31,289 nt of DNA, taken from assembly GCA_900617975.1 (NCBI GenBank), contig UZAE01012818.1, forward strand, positions 1 through 31,289, given 5' to 3'. Positions 1 through 11,819 of this stretch are shown here, one piece after another; position 1 is the stretch's first letter; every line of letters begins with the position of its first letter. The notes under the pieces were generated by a model. It made no database searches. It saw only the letters and a program-made list of their open reading frames with translations, and had not been told where the DNA came from. The DNA is from Rodentolepis nana (Eukaryota > Platyhelminthes > Cestoda > Cyclophyllidea > Hymenolepididae). A program made the position numbers and the translations under genes.

Positions 1-300
1 CCGGCAGTTGACTTCTGAGTTCAAGCTATCATGACCCCACCCTATGTCATTTTCGACCACTTTCACAGTACTTATCTCACTTTTTTTCTACCTTTGTGTC
101 TATCTCTTTTACATCTTTAAAACACTCTTCTGTTCCCCCCCCCCCCCCCCCCCCCCCNCCCCCCCACCCTCTCGACTCTTTTTGATTTGATGTTCATCCC
201 CCACTGTGAAACCTGAAGTCAACTAAAGGGCTAATGATAACTATCATAAAGCCTGCCATTTGAAATAAATAAATAAATAAATAAATAAATATATATATAT
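1..300 (+). mobile_element. SINE-like element, copy A (5' part outside window)
   Basis: The body aligns by eye with copies B-G. It enters the window at the conserved CCGGCAGTTGACTTCTGA segment, so about 80 bp of the 5' head is missing. The 3' end shows the family hallmarks: GAAGTCAACT, then the hairpin region with TGATAACTATCA, then AAGCCTGCCATTTGA and a (TAAA)n tail that runs into a short (AT)n. A C-run at 135-165, carrying an N at 158, expands the pyrimidine-rich middle. Target-site duplication cannot be tested because the left flank is absent. Confidence 0.85.
135..165. repeat. Poly-C tract with an ambiguous base
   Basis: Thirty-one positions of C, interrupted only by an N at 158, inside the pyrimidine-rich centre of SINE copy A. 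Other copies have only a few Cs here. The N marks uncertain base calling or an assembly join, so the length should not be trusted. Confidence 0.9.
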
Positions 301-3300
301 GTTTTTAAATATATTGAAACAGTTCTGTGAACGTAAAGTCAAAAACGTGAATTTGCAGAATTTAGCTAAATGATAGAATAGACCTCGGCTGAATATAAAT
401 CGTAAACTGAATAACACGTGATCAGTTTAAATTTTGAAAAAAAACAATACCTGCCAAAATTAAGCGAACTTTTTGGTACTAGACATAAATAAAATTTCTC
501 TACAGTATGAAATTATTTGTACTTGTTGATGAGAATTATGTTGAATTTTCAAATTGCTGCTTTGTTTTAGCCTTTTAAATTTTGCCTTTTTTTAGGAGTT
601 AAGCATTTACCCATATTTATTTTTCCTTTTGTAATTTGATTAATATGCCGCAATATTTAAAAAAGTTAGTCTAAACTCAGACTATACGCAAAAGACAGAT
701 GGCAGATAAATTTGTTTGGTTAAAAGGCTTTTAAATCACGTTAGTGGCGAAACTGGTCTCAATAATTTTCTCTTCTTATGCGATGCGTTTAAATTTTTGA
801 GCTGTTTTACACTATTAGAAAAAAAGCTATTTTCAAAGTTGTTGACTCTAGAAGCGTTATTGTTAATTAAAGTATATTTTTTTCTAAAATCTTGCCGTAA
901 TGGGGGTCTTCCCTTTAGTTAATACATTTTACTTCTATTCATACCAATAAAAATAATAAATTCCAGTCCTTTCATTAAAACAAATTGATTTCTAGTAAAC
1001 AGAGGGTGGCAAATTAGTTCAATCTTTGTTAAAAGACTAAAAGTAAGTAAAAATAACGCGAAATTCTAAATAATTAGTTTATATCTGATTCGAGAGCTAG
1101 CTTTCATAAGTGCATATGAAAAAAGTAACTCAAGAAAACAGAGAACACTTGAAGTTCATTTAATGCGGTTAAGACCAATTATAAAACTAGACCTGAAGTT
1201 TATCATAAAACAAAACTTAAAGAGAAATATAAAATGTTTTTAGAGCTTAGAAGACGAGAAATAAATCCAATTTCAAATCGTTTTGTGGTAAATTTCTACT
1301 TTTGTTCACATTTAGTTTGAAAATAAAGTTATCCGTTTCAGAACCAACTCTTCCATGGAGTTATCTTGGCTTTTATTACCCCAAATCTGTGTTATTCTTC
1401 CAAGGATTTCGGTTGGGATATTTGTTTATCTTGTATTTGTAAAATTCAAGTCCCCAAAAATGTGGGAAACTCCACATGGAAAATAAAATTTTGTAGATAA
1501 ATGGAAGCTAATAAGAAATTGTGCGCTGAATGTGTCTAGTTTTGTTATTTAGTTTGTTATATGTACTCATTATGACAATTTTTCAATATGCCGAAAGACG
1601 TTCCTCTGAGTCGCTAAATTTAGCAAAATTTTGTTTGTATCAAATAGTGGTTAACGAAAATTATCACTAATATTTGTAAAATTAGCACTTATCCTGATAC
1701 GAAGCTTTTCAATCAAAAAATGCATATAATGTCTTCAAAAGGAAGAACTTTATGTATGAAATGTACTTTTCAGAATAATTTTTTTTATAAAAGTGGTCAA
1801 TTTATTCCATGTTTTAATAATTAAAATAGATTTGGGAACCCTTCTTAGGCTTTACTAGGGGGCCGGGTGTGGGACTTAAGCCAATATATATTTCAGTTAT
1901 TTAGAAAGTTGGTTTCTGAAAGCTATCTATATGCTCACGATTTTCCTTTCGAGATAAAAAGAAATACTTATAATAAATATTTGATCAATCTCACAAATGT
2001 ATTTGGTTTGACGAGACGAAGAGAATTAAAACAAGTGGTGAAATGTGCTAAAGCTATGTATTGTATAAAGAAAATGTTGAAATTTGTTTCATAATGCGAT
2101 AAAACAAAATATATATCCAAAACAAAACATAGATAATCCAGATAATGTTTTTCAAAATTTAGCATAAAATGTGTTGATATTGCCATGCCACACTAGTTAG
2201 TGAAATTGTTTTAGAATCTTTGGCCAGGTTATGAATTTCCCATTGAGTCAATTTTTAACTCATTATTCATAAACTTGGAGTAAGTAAACTCAATTTAAAA
2301 TGGAGTTTTCCAAGACAAACGAGCTGCGAAATGCGCGTGACTGTATCTGCACTTTTAATTAGTGTCATAATAATTTTGAATTTAGTTGAAGGTAAAATTC
2401 AAAACTAAATTTCAATTTGTGAAATATTACAATTCGTTTTAAACGTAATGACAATGAATGTTTTTTTCATAGTTGTATTTTTCCATTGCCGCATCATTGA
2501 TTGGCAAATATAAAATATTAGAATATTAAAATCTTATTTTCTCCAAATGCTGACTTTGATTACCAATTTAAAGTTCAAAAGTATTAATGAAAATGAAAAA
2601 GGTTTATTAATAAGAAATAAAGTTAAAGAAATACTAATTTGGTATTCAATCGAACTCTTACAAGCTGCATCATTTCAGAGTCATGTTAGAACATGAATAC
2701 CAGGTGAAAGGCAAATTTATTTAAATTAATCAAGTGATAAGTAAGTTCTGAGCATGATTTCAGTCATAAATCAAACAATAATTAAAATATTAATAACAAT
2801 AAAGCTATAGGTAACATTCAAATGCACCGAGCCCGAATTAAGCAACTAATTTATGCCCGACTGCTTGAAAATGAGAATTTAATTTCATTGGTCACCTTTA
2901 TTTTTATCAGGGTTTTCCCTGAAAAAATTCTTTTTTTTTGATTGCAGAGGAAAAAATGCCAAAATTTGTTTCGTCGGAGGTAAACCTATAGCCCATTTAT
3001 TCGCGAATCTGGTTCGCACACGTACCACAAATAGTTCTTACACTACCTTGAATCACCAATCAAATCTGATGAACTCCCCCCATTGAGCTCCAAAATTAAT
3101 TAATTAATAGGGGTCGCTCCGCGTTTATTGAATTTTTTTAAAGACATCACATTTATTCACACCACTTATGTTTGCAGACAGCTATATGACACTTGTTGTG
3201 TTAATAGTTATTAGTTTAGTTAACTCTGTGAGAAATTTAGATAGCAAAAGGTTCGATAGAATTATAAATAAAATTAATATTTTTTTGTAGCAATGCCTCT

Positions 3301-3576
3301 TTTATTTCACCTTTTACATGCTAGGATTGCAGGCTTATAAATATCATAAAAGGTCATCTTTCACTTTCACCCCCTTAAATCAAAAGTGGATTGAAGTGAC
3401 ACGATCAAAATTCAAGGTTCGTAAAATTGATCAATAAATATTGGACAGGCGTTTTCTACCATCCAAAGGAAGGGTCATGAAATATCTTAATTTGGGCATT
3501 TGAAGTGCCATCTTTGCAACTCAAATTAAAAGTAGTTTGAAGCAAGAATTTGGTTCATTAACGTTTATACCAAGTA
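301..3576. other. AT-rich intergenic DNA, no gene recognised
   Basis: About 3.3 kb of AT-rich sequence with frequent stops in all frames. The longest open frames (for example 1867-2094 + and 1968-2186 -) are under 80 codons, overlap each other on opposite strands and show no family resemblance. Short TAATTA strings recur, as at about 3097-3108. I see no RNA gene or other repeat family. Confidence 0.6.
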
Positions 3577-3585
3577 GCGTCTAGT

Positions 3586-3911
3586 GGGGAGTGTGAGAGA
3601 CTTACCTCCACATGGGGCACCCTGGACAACGTATACTCATACGGCAAAAACGTCTATTAACGGGCAGTTGACTTCAGACTACCATGACCCCGCTGTATGT
3701 CATATTTGATTACTTCCACATTACTCGCCTCACCTTTTTTATACCTCTGTGTCTGTCTCTTTTACATCTTTGAAGCAATCTTTTGTTCCCCCTCCCCCCT
3801 CTCAGCTTTTTTTACACTTTGATTTTTCTTCCCCTCTGTGAGGCCTGAAGTCAACTAAAGGGCCAATGATGACTATCATAACGCCTGCCATTTGATATAA
3901 ATAAATACGTT
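3586..3911 (+). mobile_element. SINE-like element, copy B, full length with 9-bp target-site duplication
   Basis: This 326-bp copy is flanked by a perfect direct repeat, GCGTCTAGT, at 3577-3585 and 3912-3920. It therefore defines the element's ends: it starts GGGGAGTGTGAGAGACTTACC-like and ends in a short TAAA-type tail. The body has the ACGTATACTCATACGG block, GGCAGTTGACTTC, a pyrimidine-rich centre with T-runs, GAAGTCAACTAAAGGGC, and the TGATGACTATCA palindrome just before the tail. A target-site duplication with an A-rich simple tail indicates target-primed reverse transcription (family knowledge). No coding capacity is needed or seen. Confidence 0.9.
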
Positions 3912-3920
3912 GCGTCTAGT

Positions 3921-6709
3921 ATTTTTGGTCGGATCAACTGCCATTTATTGGGTTTTTGATTAGGCAATTAAATTTTTCTCAATTTATTTTATTTTAATCT
4001 ATTATTATTCTTCCATGAGAACAAAAGTGTGAATAATCAGATTTTTATCCTAGGTCTAACTATTTATAAACATTTCAATTTTAAAGTGGATTAAAAATAT
4101 TAAGAACCAGAAAATTTAAAAAGCCATCATTAATATGCACAATGGAATGTATCACTTTTACCATTAGTTCAATGCCCAATTAATTAATTAATTACCCTTT
4201 TCCCTAAAATCTTGACGACTTCTTTAATCTATACTGAGATTTGTTTAGTACTTTTTATACAATGCGCGAATTGTCACCCAGATATTTTTTGCTATTTTAT
4301 CGATTTCCCTTGTTGTGAGTTCTACTTCCTATTGAATCAAACTACTTTTGCTTACTGTTAGCAAGGTCACTGCGTCCACTTCGTTTTTATCCCATAAAAT
4401 ATGTTATCTCATTTCCTTTATCTAATTCACGTGTTAATTCGTTGCCAATATTACATTAACATTTTCTTAGCTGAGGGTTTAATCTTTATTTAATTTTCTG
4501 CCAAATACCTACCTAAAATTTACAAGAATTTATTTTATTTTGCATTAATTAATTCACCTTGAATGTTTCAATTGGGCAAAGCAGTTTCCAAACTCATAAT
4601 TTAAATAAAGTACCTGAGAAAAATGTAGTAATCAAGTTCCAATTGTTCCTCCATCTACTTGTAGAGTTGTTTCACAAGCGCTACAAATTTCATATTCAAA
4701 AATTTATTATTTAGTTATTTTGAGAGCTTAAATAGAAACGGGAAAGTAAATGTGCATACTTAGAAATGAAATTTTTCCAAGCACAAGTGTAAATCATAGA
4801 ACACACTAGATTTAAAATTTAGAGTCACAAATAAAATTGAACATCTAAACTCAGAAATAAATCAGGAAAATAATATCATTTAGATGCATATAAGCATGTA
4901 ATTAATTAATTTATTCAAATTAATCATATAAAATGTTACGACTTGAAAAAAGAGTCGGTATTGATTTTGGTTTGTGCCCTCCTACAATATCTGAAAAAAC
5001 AATAGTGCCAGTATTGCTTTAGGCAGTAGACATTTAATGAATAAATGCTAATTATTTAGCTCACTTTTGTGTGGTTTTCAGTCACTATTTTGAAACTTGC
5101 AACTTTTCTACCTGTCAAGGCATTAAGTATTTGGTAATTTCAAGTTATAGGTCTGACATGATGATTGAAGGTGATAGTTACATGATAGAATGATCACTAG
5201 AAAGCCTATATGGAATGTAAATTGAAGGTTGGAAGGAATAGCCTACAGAAATCATTAGCTTTAATAGAATTAGGAGTAAATTGGGTGGGGAGGGAGGGAG
5301 GGGGGGGGAATTGCTTTTAAAAATCTTCGTCTTTATGTAAGGGGATTTCAATCTATCATTAGGGATCTTACCCCACAACTTGATGACCCCATTGTCCTTA
5401 ATTTTGGACCCATTGTTGACCTCAAATTTTTTTGCGGCCAACTGCTTGTGTTGCTGTTGTAAGTTAACAGCTACGATAAATTCCCCATGGTTTTAATCAA
5501 TAAAAAGAACGTATTATGGCTTTGGCTATTTGGGACTGCCAATTTAGTGGATCAAATTGGATGATTTAGTGGTGAATGTGTGCTTACATAGTTTGCCAAA
5601 AGTTTTGCTTTGCTTTCCTATCCGTTTCAATCCATTTTCTTTTCTTGTTTAAAATTGCTTACCAACTTTCTCATACTACGTATTGCTCCGTTTATTAATA
5701 AAAGGACCCTCTCTTTCCCTAAGCTTAATATATTTTTAATCTTTCTAGAGCTTGTTATGACGAAATTTATGAAGTTAGAAAGCCAAAGAGTTTAGGAATA
5801 TTTCACTTTTTTCTAAAAATGGAATGTTTAAATTGCGGATTATTCTAAGCTCGCATGCCATATAAAGCAAAATATGAAAGGGCTACTCTTTTTTTCAAAT
5901 GGCTAAAAAAGGTAAGTGGCGTTTAAAACAATTTCTTAATTACAAAATCAAAATATATTGATTTTTTTTTCATGTCTGCAACCAATTCAAAACTAAGCGT
6001 AATATTACTGTGCGCTTTTAAAAGGGGTTGACGCACCATTAATATATAGGCTAAAGTTGCAAAGAACTTAACAGCTTAACAAAATTCCGTGTCCATTTGC
6101 ACTGTTCTCACAAAAGGCCTGTGAAAAGCGACAGTCACTTTTCGTAGACAAAGGGCGATTAGCAATTTGATAAATGGTTGTCCATTGAAGTAATTAAGCG
6201 TCAAAATTTTGACATGGTCCATGTGTGAAAATGCATATCTTTGTGATAGGAAAAATAATTCAAGCTCTAAAGTCTCATTGAATCATTGAGGCCATTTTGA
6301 GGAACCTTAATCAGGGCAAGTTTATTCGATATGTATGGAAATAAGATTAATTGTGAATTTAAATTTTATTGACCAACTTGGTTTGCATAGTGCTCTGCTT
6401 CTTCTCTTTAGTTAGTCACTTCTACATTCAAGGCCATTTTGACTCAATATTTCTTATATATATGATATGTTTTGACTTAATAACACGCTCTTTACATGTG
6501 TTCTCTATTGATCCTTTCAGAGTTTTGTCGACCACTCTTATATTTTCCACTGAATTCAAGGCACCTCAATTAAACAGAGAGGAAGTGTTTCCATGACTAT
6601 GAACTCCAGAAATGGATGCATCAAAATTGAGCCTGCAAAAAAGATGAAAGTGAAAACTATTTATACTTTTGATTAAAAGGATTTATTTTAATTCAATACG
6701 ATTTTTAGA
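3921..6709. other. AT-rich intergenic DNA, no gene recognised
   Basis: About 2.8 kb between SINE copies B and C. Open frames are short and unremarkable (the longest, 5178-5441 on the minus strand, has a proline-rich stretch only because it reads through the G-rich tract at 5283-5308). Tandem ATTA/TAAT strings occur at about 4178-4195, 4545-4552 and 4900-4911. No gene or RNA gene recognised. Confidence 0.55.
5283..5308 (+). other. G-quadruplex-forming motif
   Basis: Runs of 3, 4, 3, 3 and then 9 guanines are separated by single T or A bases. This satisfies the canonical four-run G-quadruplex pattern with one-base loops, the most stable class. It stands out in DNA that is otherwise strongly AT-rich. 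No gene start lies nearby in the models here. Confidence 0.75.
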
Positions 6710-6723
6710 ACGTTCAAAAAACA

Positions 6724-7065
6724 CCTTATTCATTTATTTATTTATTTATATCAAACGGCAGGCGTTTTGATAGTTATCATTAGCTCTTTATTTGACTTCG
6801 GGCTTCTCAGAGGGGAGGAGGAACATCAAAATGAGAAGAATTCGGGAGGGAGAACTGAAGAGTGATTCACAGATGTAAAAGAAACAGACAGACACCAAGG
6901 CTCAGAAAGGGTAAGATGAGAACTGTGGTAGGGGTCGAATATGACATGCAGTGGGGTGATAGTAGTTTGAAGTGAGAAGTCAACTGCCGGTTAAAAGACT
7001 TTTTTGCCGTATGTGTATACATTGCCCAGGGTGCACTACGAGGAGGTAAGTCTATCCCACACCCC
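6724..7065 (-). mobile_element. SINE-like element, copy C, full length with 14-bp target-site duplication
   Basis: A 342-bp copy in reverse orientation. The perfect direct repeat ACGTTCAAAAAACA lies at 6710-6723 and again at 7066-7079, exactly bounding it. Read on the minus strand it starts GGGGTGTGGGATAGACTTACC and ends with TATCAAAACGCCTGCC and a (TAAA)n tail. The peptide readable at 7073-6867 is shared with copy F only because the copies are homologous; it is not a gene. Confidence 0.92.
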
Positions 7066-7079
7066 ACGTTCAAAAAACA

Positions 7080-10000
7080 TCGGTTAATATGTGCAGACTA
7101 AAAACCTAGTATTTCTGAGAACTATGCGGAATTAATGAAAAATACCGTCTTTAAGCAAAAGTTGAAATTAAAATAATTAATAATGAATAAATAATTTGTA
7201 GCAGATCTGGACAATAAGTGAGAGTCCATTTTTAGAAGTAATGATATCTTCATCAACCAGTTAACAATTTAATGAATGTTGTTCTGGGAACATACGCATT
7301 TACGAATAGTATAGTAATTGAATTCCATCCAAGTGCACAATATTTTCAACCGTCCGGATAAACAATGGTGTGAAGAAGGAATTGACAATGCAACTGATCT
7401 TCCTTTGTTTATTCAAAGTTCAAGAATGCTCTGTAAACAAATTATTATGGTGTATCAACTTTTTCCGAGTGGACTGATATGTTTTCATTCCAAATCGATG
7501 AACTTGTCAACCATCATTTAAAGTGAAACAGCTATAAAATGAATTTGATTTGAATTAAAAACAACTCCAATTGTTGAGGGGGCATGAATTTCAATCAATA
7601 CAACAAAATCAAACAAAAATGCACAGTTAAAATGCAATTAGGGTTATTTTTGTCCGATAATTAATAGATACTTGTAAACCCTCCAATTTCGTAGATCTTG
7701 AAATTTTTTTACCATTAATAAAAATTTAGCAAATTTTGCAAGCAAAGAAACGAATCATTAGAAATATTTTTCGCGTTTCAAATCATACACCTTATTCTCA
7801 TTGAACTTTAAATTAAATTTGTTAGAAGGCAACATTTCATAATGTGTTGGTAATCAATTCACATTTACATTTTAGTTTCGTTCGTAGTAATAATATCGGC
7901 ATATTCACGAGATACAAGATTTTGTACAATGCACTTTTAAGGGGATAAGAATTATTTTTATTTTCAAGATTTAAGTGCCTTTAAAAGCAATATTAATTCA
8001 CATGATTTAGTGGATCTTTGTGATAAAATAAAACCTTTTCATAAATTCTAGAAATCTTACTTTAGATGGGCTTTTAAACTTTAATCACGAAACATGGGAA
8101 GAATTTGCTGTAGATTAGAGCCTATTTCATTTTGTCTTATGATTCAAATTAATGGAATTTGAGAATGCACGCCCCACATTTTCAAATATTCAAAGTCTTT
8201 TAATTTTATCTTTTACAAAATACTGTTATTTAATTTGCGTTTCCTCGTAAATAATTACTTTAAATAAAATTGTTTATTATAAAATGACTCATATTTCAGC
8301 GTTATAAGCTATGATTATTATTTCTACGATGGAGTTAAATTAATTATAATTCTGCAAGATGCACTAGAAATAAAATAAAATTAATTACATTAGTATAAAT
8401 AGTACCCGCCAAGGCACATAAATCAATTTCCATTTTTTCTGCTATTAATTAGATGCATAAAATGTATACTTAATTAAAATTAAATTTAGCTCAAACTGCA
8501 AATTCAAAAAACTTTAAACATGCACATTAGGTAGATGAGTTTTGTCATTATAAATAATTTATGTGCTTGCTAACATTGATCTAATCTTCGTTTTAGTATT
8601 GGGGGGATTAACAGCAGTAGCAAAACTTTCAATAATTTAAAATAAATTGCTTATTTCTCGTAACCTTCACTAGCCTATTAATTTTGATGCAAATTCTCAC
8701 GATAGCGTAAGCTTAAGATGTGCAATTGGTAAGTCCTAACTCGTGTTTCTCATTCGCTGTTCTCATTAGAATAATTTTACTCTTATATTAAATATACAAC
8801 TAAGTCATAAATAAAATTTGTCTTATGGCAGTGTTTATTTAGAATAAGCTAATTACCATAGCAAATAGAAAAGAAGCTATTGAGAGATTTCGTATTTATT
8901 TTTCTATTTTTTCGGTCACGTGTTGAATGGCAAATGGCGGATTTGGTATAGTGGCCAAATAACGTGCTTATGAAATTAGTTCGGAACAGAGGCAAAACTG
9001 TTTTTTACTGAAATATTAAAAGATGCATTGCAGAACTAAATCAAACATGTATAGATTTTTAATACCGAAAAAAACAAAACAAAACAAAATGAATTAAGGC
9101 CAAAAGTTTTTTTTTTAAAATTTCATCGAATCTATTTCTTTTCACTTCAAGTTTTGTTAATTGTCTATTCTACGCGTTCATAGGTTTCCCATTATCCGCT
9201 ATTTGTTTTGCTTCAATAAATACCAAAACACAAAGTTTAAAATTCATTTTCATTGTGCACTCAAAATTGATAAAAAACTGCGACAATGATTGATTGGGGG
9301 TATAGAAAAATTTCAGAAAACAACGCAACTATATTGGTCACTTTTAAAATTCATTGAAGCGCTCAATAAACTTTTATTCAATTTTTTCAAGAATGCTATT
9401 TTTGGAAATAACTTTGCCAATATATAAAATTACTAACAACTCTAAAGAGATCTCTTAAAAAGGTAGATTTGAGTTAAAGATTGATTCAAATTAAAATATT
9501 TCTGTATTTGTAATTTATCCTGTTCAAATAAAATTTAGCTTTTATTCAATTTGTGAAAACCATACTATTTAGAAGGAACTTCTTAAATTCATTAAATAGG
9601 GAAATCCCTTTTTTTCGTTGTTGGTATTTTGTGCAACGCTTCAAATGAGTTTTACCCAATTTTCTAACGAAGTATAATTTTAAAGTTATGATTGATGATT
9701 GATACTTACAGCTGCTTTAATTGAATAGGAAATGAAGTAAAAGCATTTTTAATGAGCAAACAAGCCATTGAACCGAAATAAACAGCTAATTGGCCTCTGC
9801 AAGTAAAATGTAAACATTAACTGTGCGACGTGGCAAACTAAATACGCAGAGAAATGAGGAAGTTAAAAATTCTTAAATAATATTTCAATAAAATATATTC
9901 AATAACTGAATTGTGTAAATGAATTATTTAACTAATTATCCATGGGATAATACTCTGAAATCGAAAAAGCTACGATTTTTTGCAGATAAATTTTTATTTT

Positions 10001-11819
10001 AGCCTCAAGATGAAATCCAATTATTCGCTTTTTTTCCGAAATTTATTTATGAATCATCTATAAGAAGCAGTTCCCACTTTTCACTTGAAGCCCATAAGAA
10101 GCTTCATTTAGAGCCTTTTGCAAAAATGTGATTTCTTATTATCAAAATCACCCAATTGAATTCAAATCCAATTAATTTAAGTTAAATTAGTACTTAAACT
10201 TCTGAATTATTTTTAAACGAAATGCAATTATTGTGGAGTTTATAATAACTTCTAAATTTATGCACAGCTGTAACAATCATGTGCGTGTGAATTAAACTAA
10301 CACAATTCTTGCGTAATTCCCATTTAAAAATACTTACTCTTTTTAAGAAAATTAAACCTTACCTCTAAATTCCATAATTGCCAACTTCTCAAAGACGTGG
10401 AAATTCCAAGAATAAGTTATTACTTGTAAATCAATTGTTGCATGGATCTGTTTTAATATCAATGTTATTATAGCTTCCCTTTTAGTGGTTACAGGGAAAA
10501 CACCATTTCGCAATTAATAACATTTGACCTAAATGCTTGATTCTTCATTTAAAACTGAATATATATTGTTACTTCATTTTTGATTGATTAAAATTTGTTA
10601 AAAATTACTTCCATTTACAATTTTTGTTAGGATATTGAATAACTATTATTTTTATTATCAACTATATCCAATCAGTTGAATTTTCTTCTCAATACCGCAT
10701 TTATGATTGCCATGCTAGTTTTACGAAGTAAGTCATTAAAAAGCTAATTTAAAATTATATTCTAAAGAGAACTGCAATGACGTCACCTCAAAGACTAGCT
10801 GAATTTTTTATTTTTTTGTAGTAGAATCACATGCGTAATTTAAGGTATGAAAAAGTGTGTGAAGGCAGCACGTTGGAGGCTAAGTGCGACCTATAAGGAG
10901 TTGCAGAGTGAATAGAAATTAGTTTTAGCAGAAAATGAAAGATTAGTGAATCACCAAGCATTATTAAGTTAGTGCTAATTTAGACTTTTCTCACCTTATT
11001 TATAAGAATATTTGTTTCAAAATCCTCATGATACGCATAAACAATGGCTTAAAAATAGCTATACAAAGTTAAGTTTATGAACTTTACAAAGAAGAAAAAA
11101 CAAAAAACGATAAAAGAGTCATCTAAGTCGCAAAACTGTATTAAAATATAAAAAATGAAGCCTGTTGAAAATGTTCAAATTTTAATTAGCTAAATTAAAC
11201 TATTCATATTCATATTAAAATTGATTTGACTTAAACTCGTAAAGCGTTATCTACTGATTACTGATAAGTAGAAATGTGATTGTCATTCTATTCAGCCTTG
11301 AAAGCACAAAGTTTATTCGAGCTCATAACAAAAATTACGCGATATTAAAATTACTAAAAATCAAGTTTACTTTCAAAGTTTAACATATTGGTTTGTATAA
11401 CTAAATGCGCTTTGGAAATTTTTTTCTTATTATTATTTCTTGATATGATCAGAATTGACAATTTAATGGCAAAATAGTTCATGGATAAAATTGAACTAAA
11501 TTAATTCATACTTCAATAAGGGTATTGAAAAAATTGAATTTTTACCAAATTTAGATATATTACCAAACATGTCTCTTCTTTTTTCACTAATTCATTTGAT
11601 AATTAAACAAATACATAAGGTTGTTAGGATTTATTTTTAATAATGACATATGGTATTTATTTATAAATTATCTTTTACATAGTAAAGTTAAATAATAAAA
11701 CTTATAAATTGAAATATATTCTCATATACAAAATAGAAATAATTATATATTTATTTAATGTAACTTTTCATGTGTATATTTGACCTTGAAATCCACGATT
11801 TTCTTTACTTGTGGCCGCA
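7080..11819. other. AT-rich gene desert upstream of COX15
   Basis: About 4.7 kb of very AT-rich DNA with dense stops in every frame and no SINE copy, no tandem array and no recognisable coding exon. TTAATT/AATTAA strings are frequent, as expected from composition. The COX15 promoter should lie at the right end, but I see no convincing core-promoter element there. Confidence 0.55.

Noticed and set aside
3855..3900. Hammerhead ribozyme in the SINE, as in schistosome SINEs
   Set aside because: CTAATGA resembles the CTGATGA core but lacks the essential G, and the GAAA and cleavage-site parts are not placed correctly.
6867..7073. Peptide shared by copies C and F (APW-YTHTAK--NRQLTS) as a conserved small gene
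   Set aside because: The similarity follows from homology of the SINE copies. Frames are broken or shifted in other copies and there is no consistent start codon.
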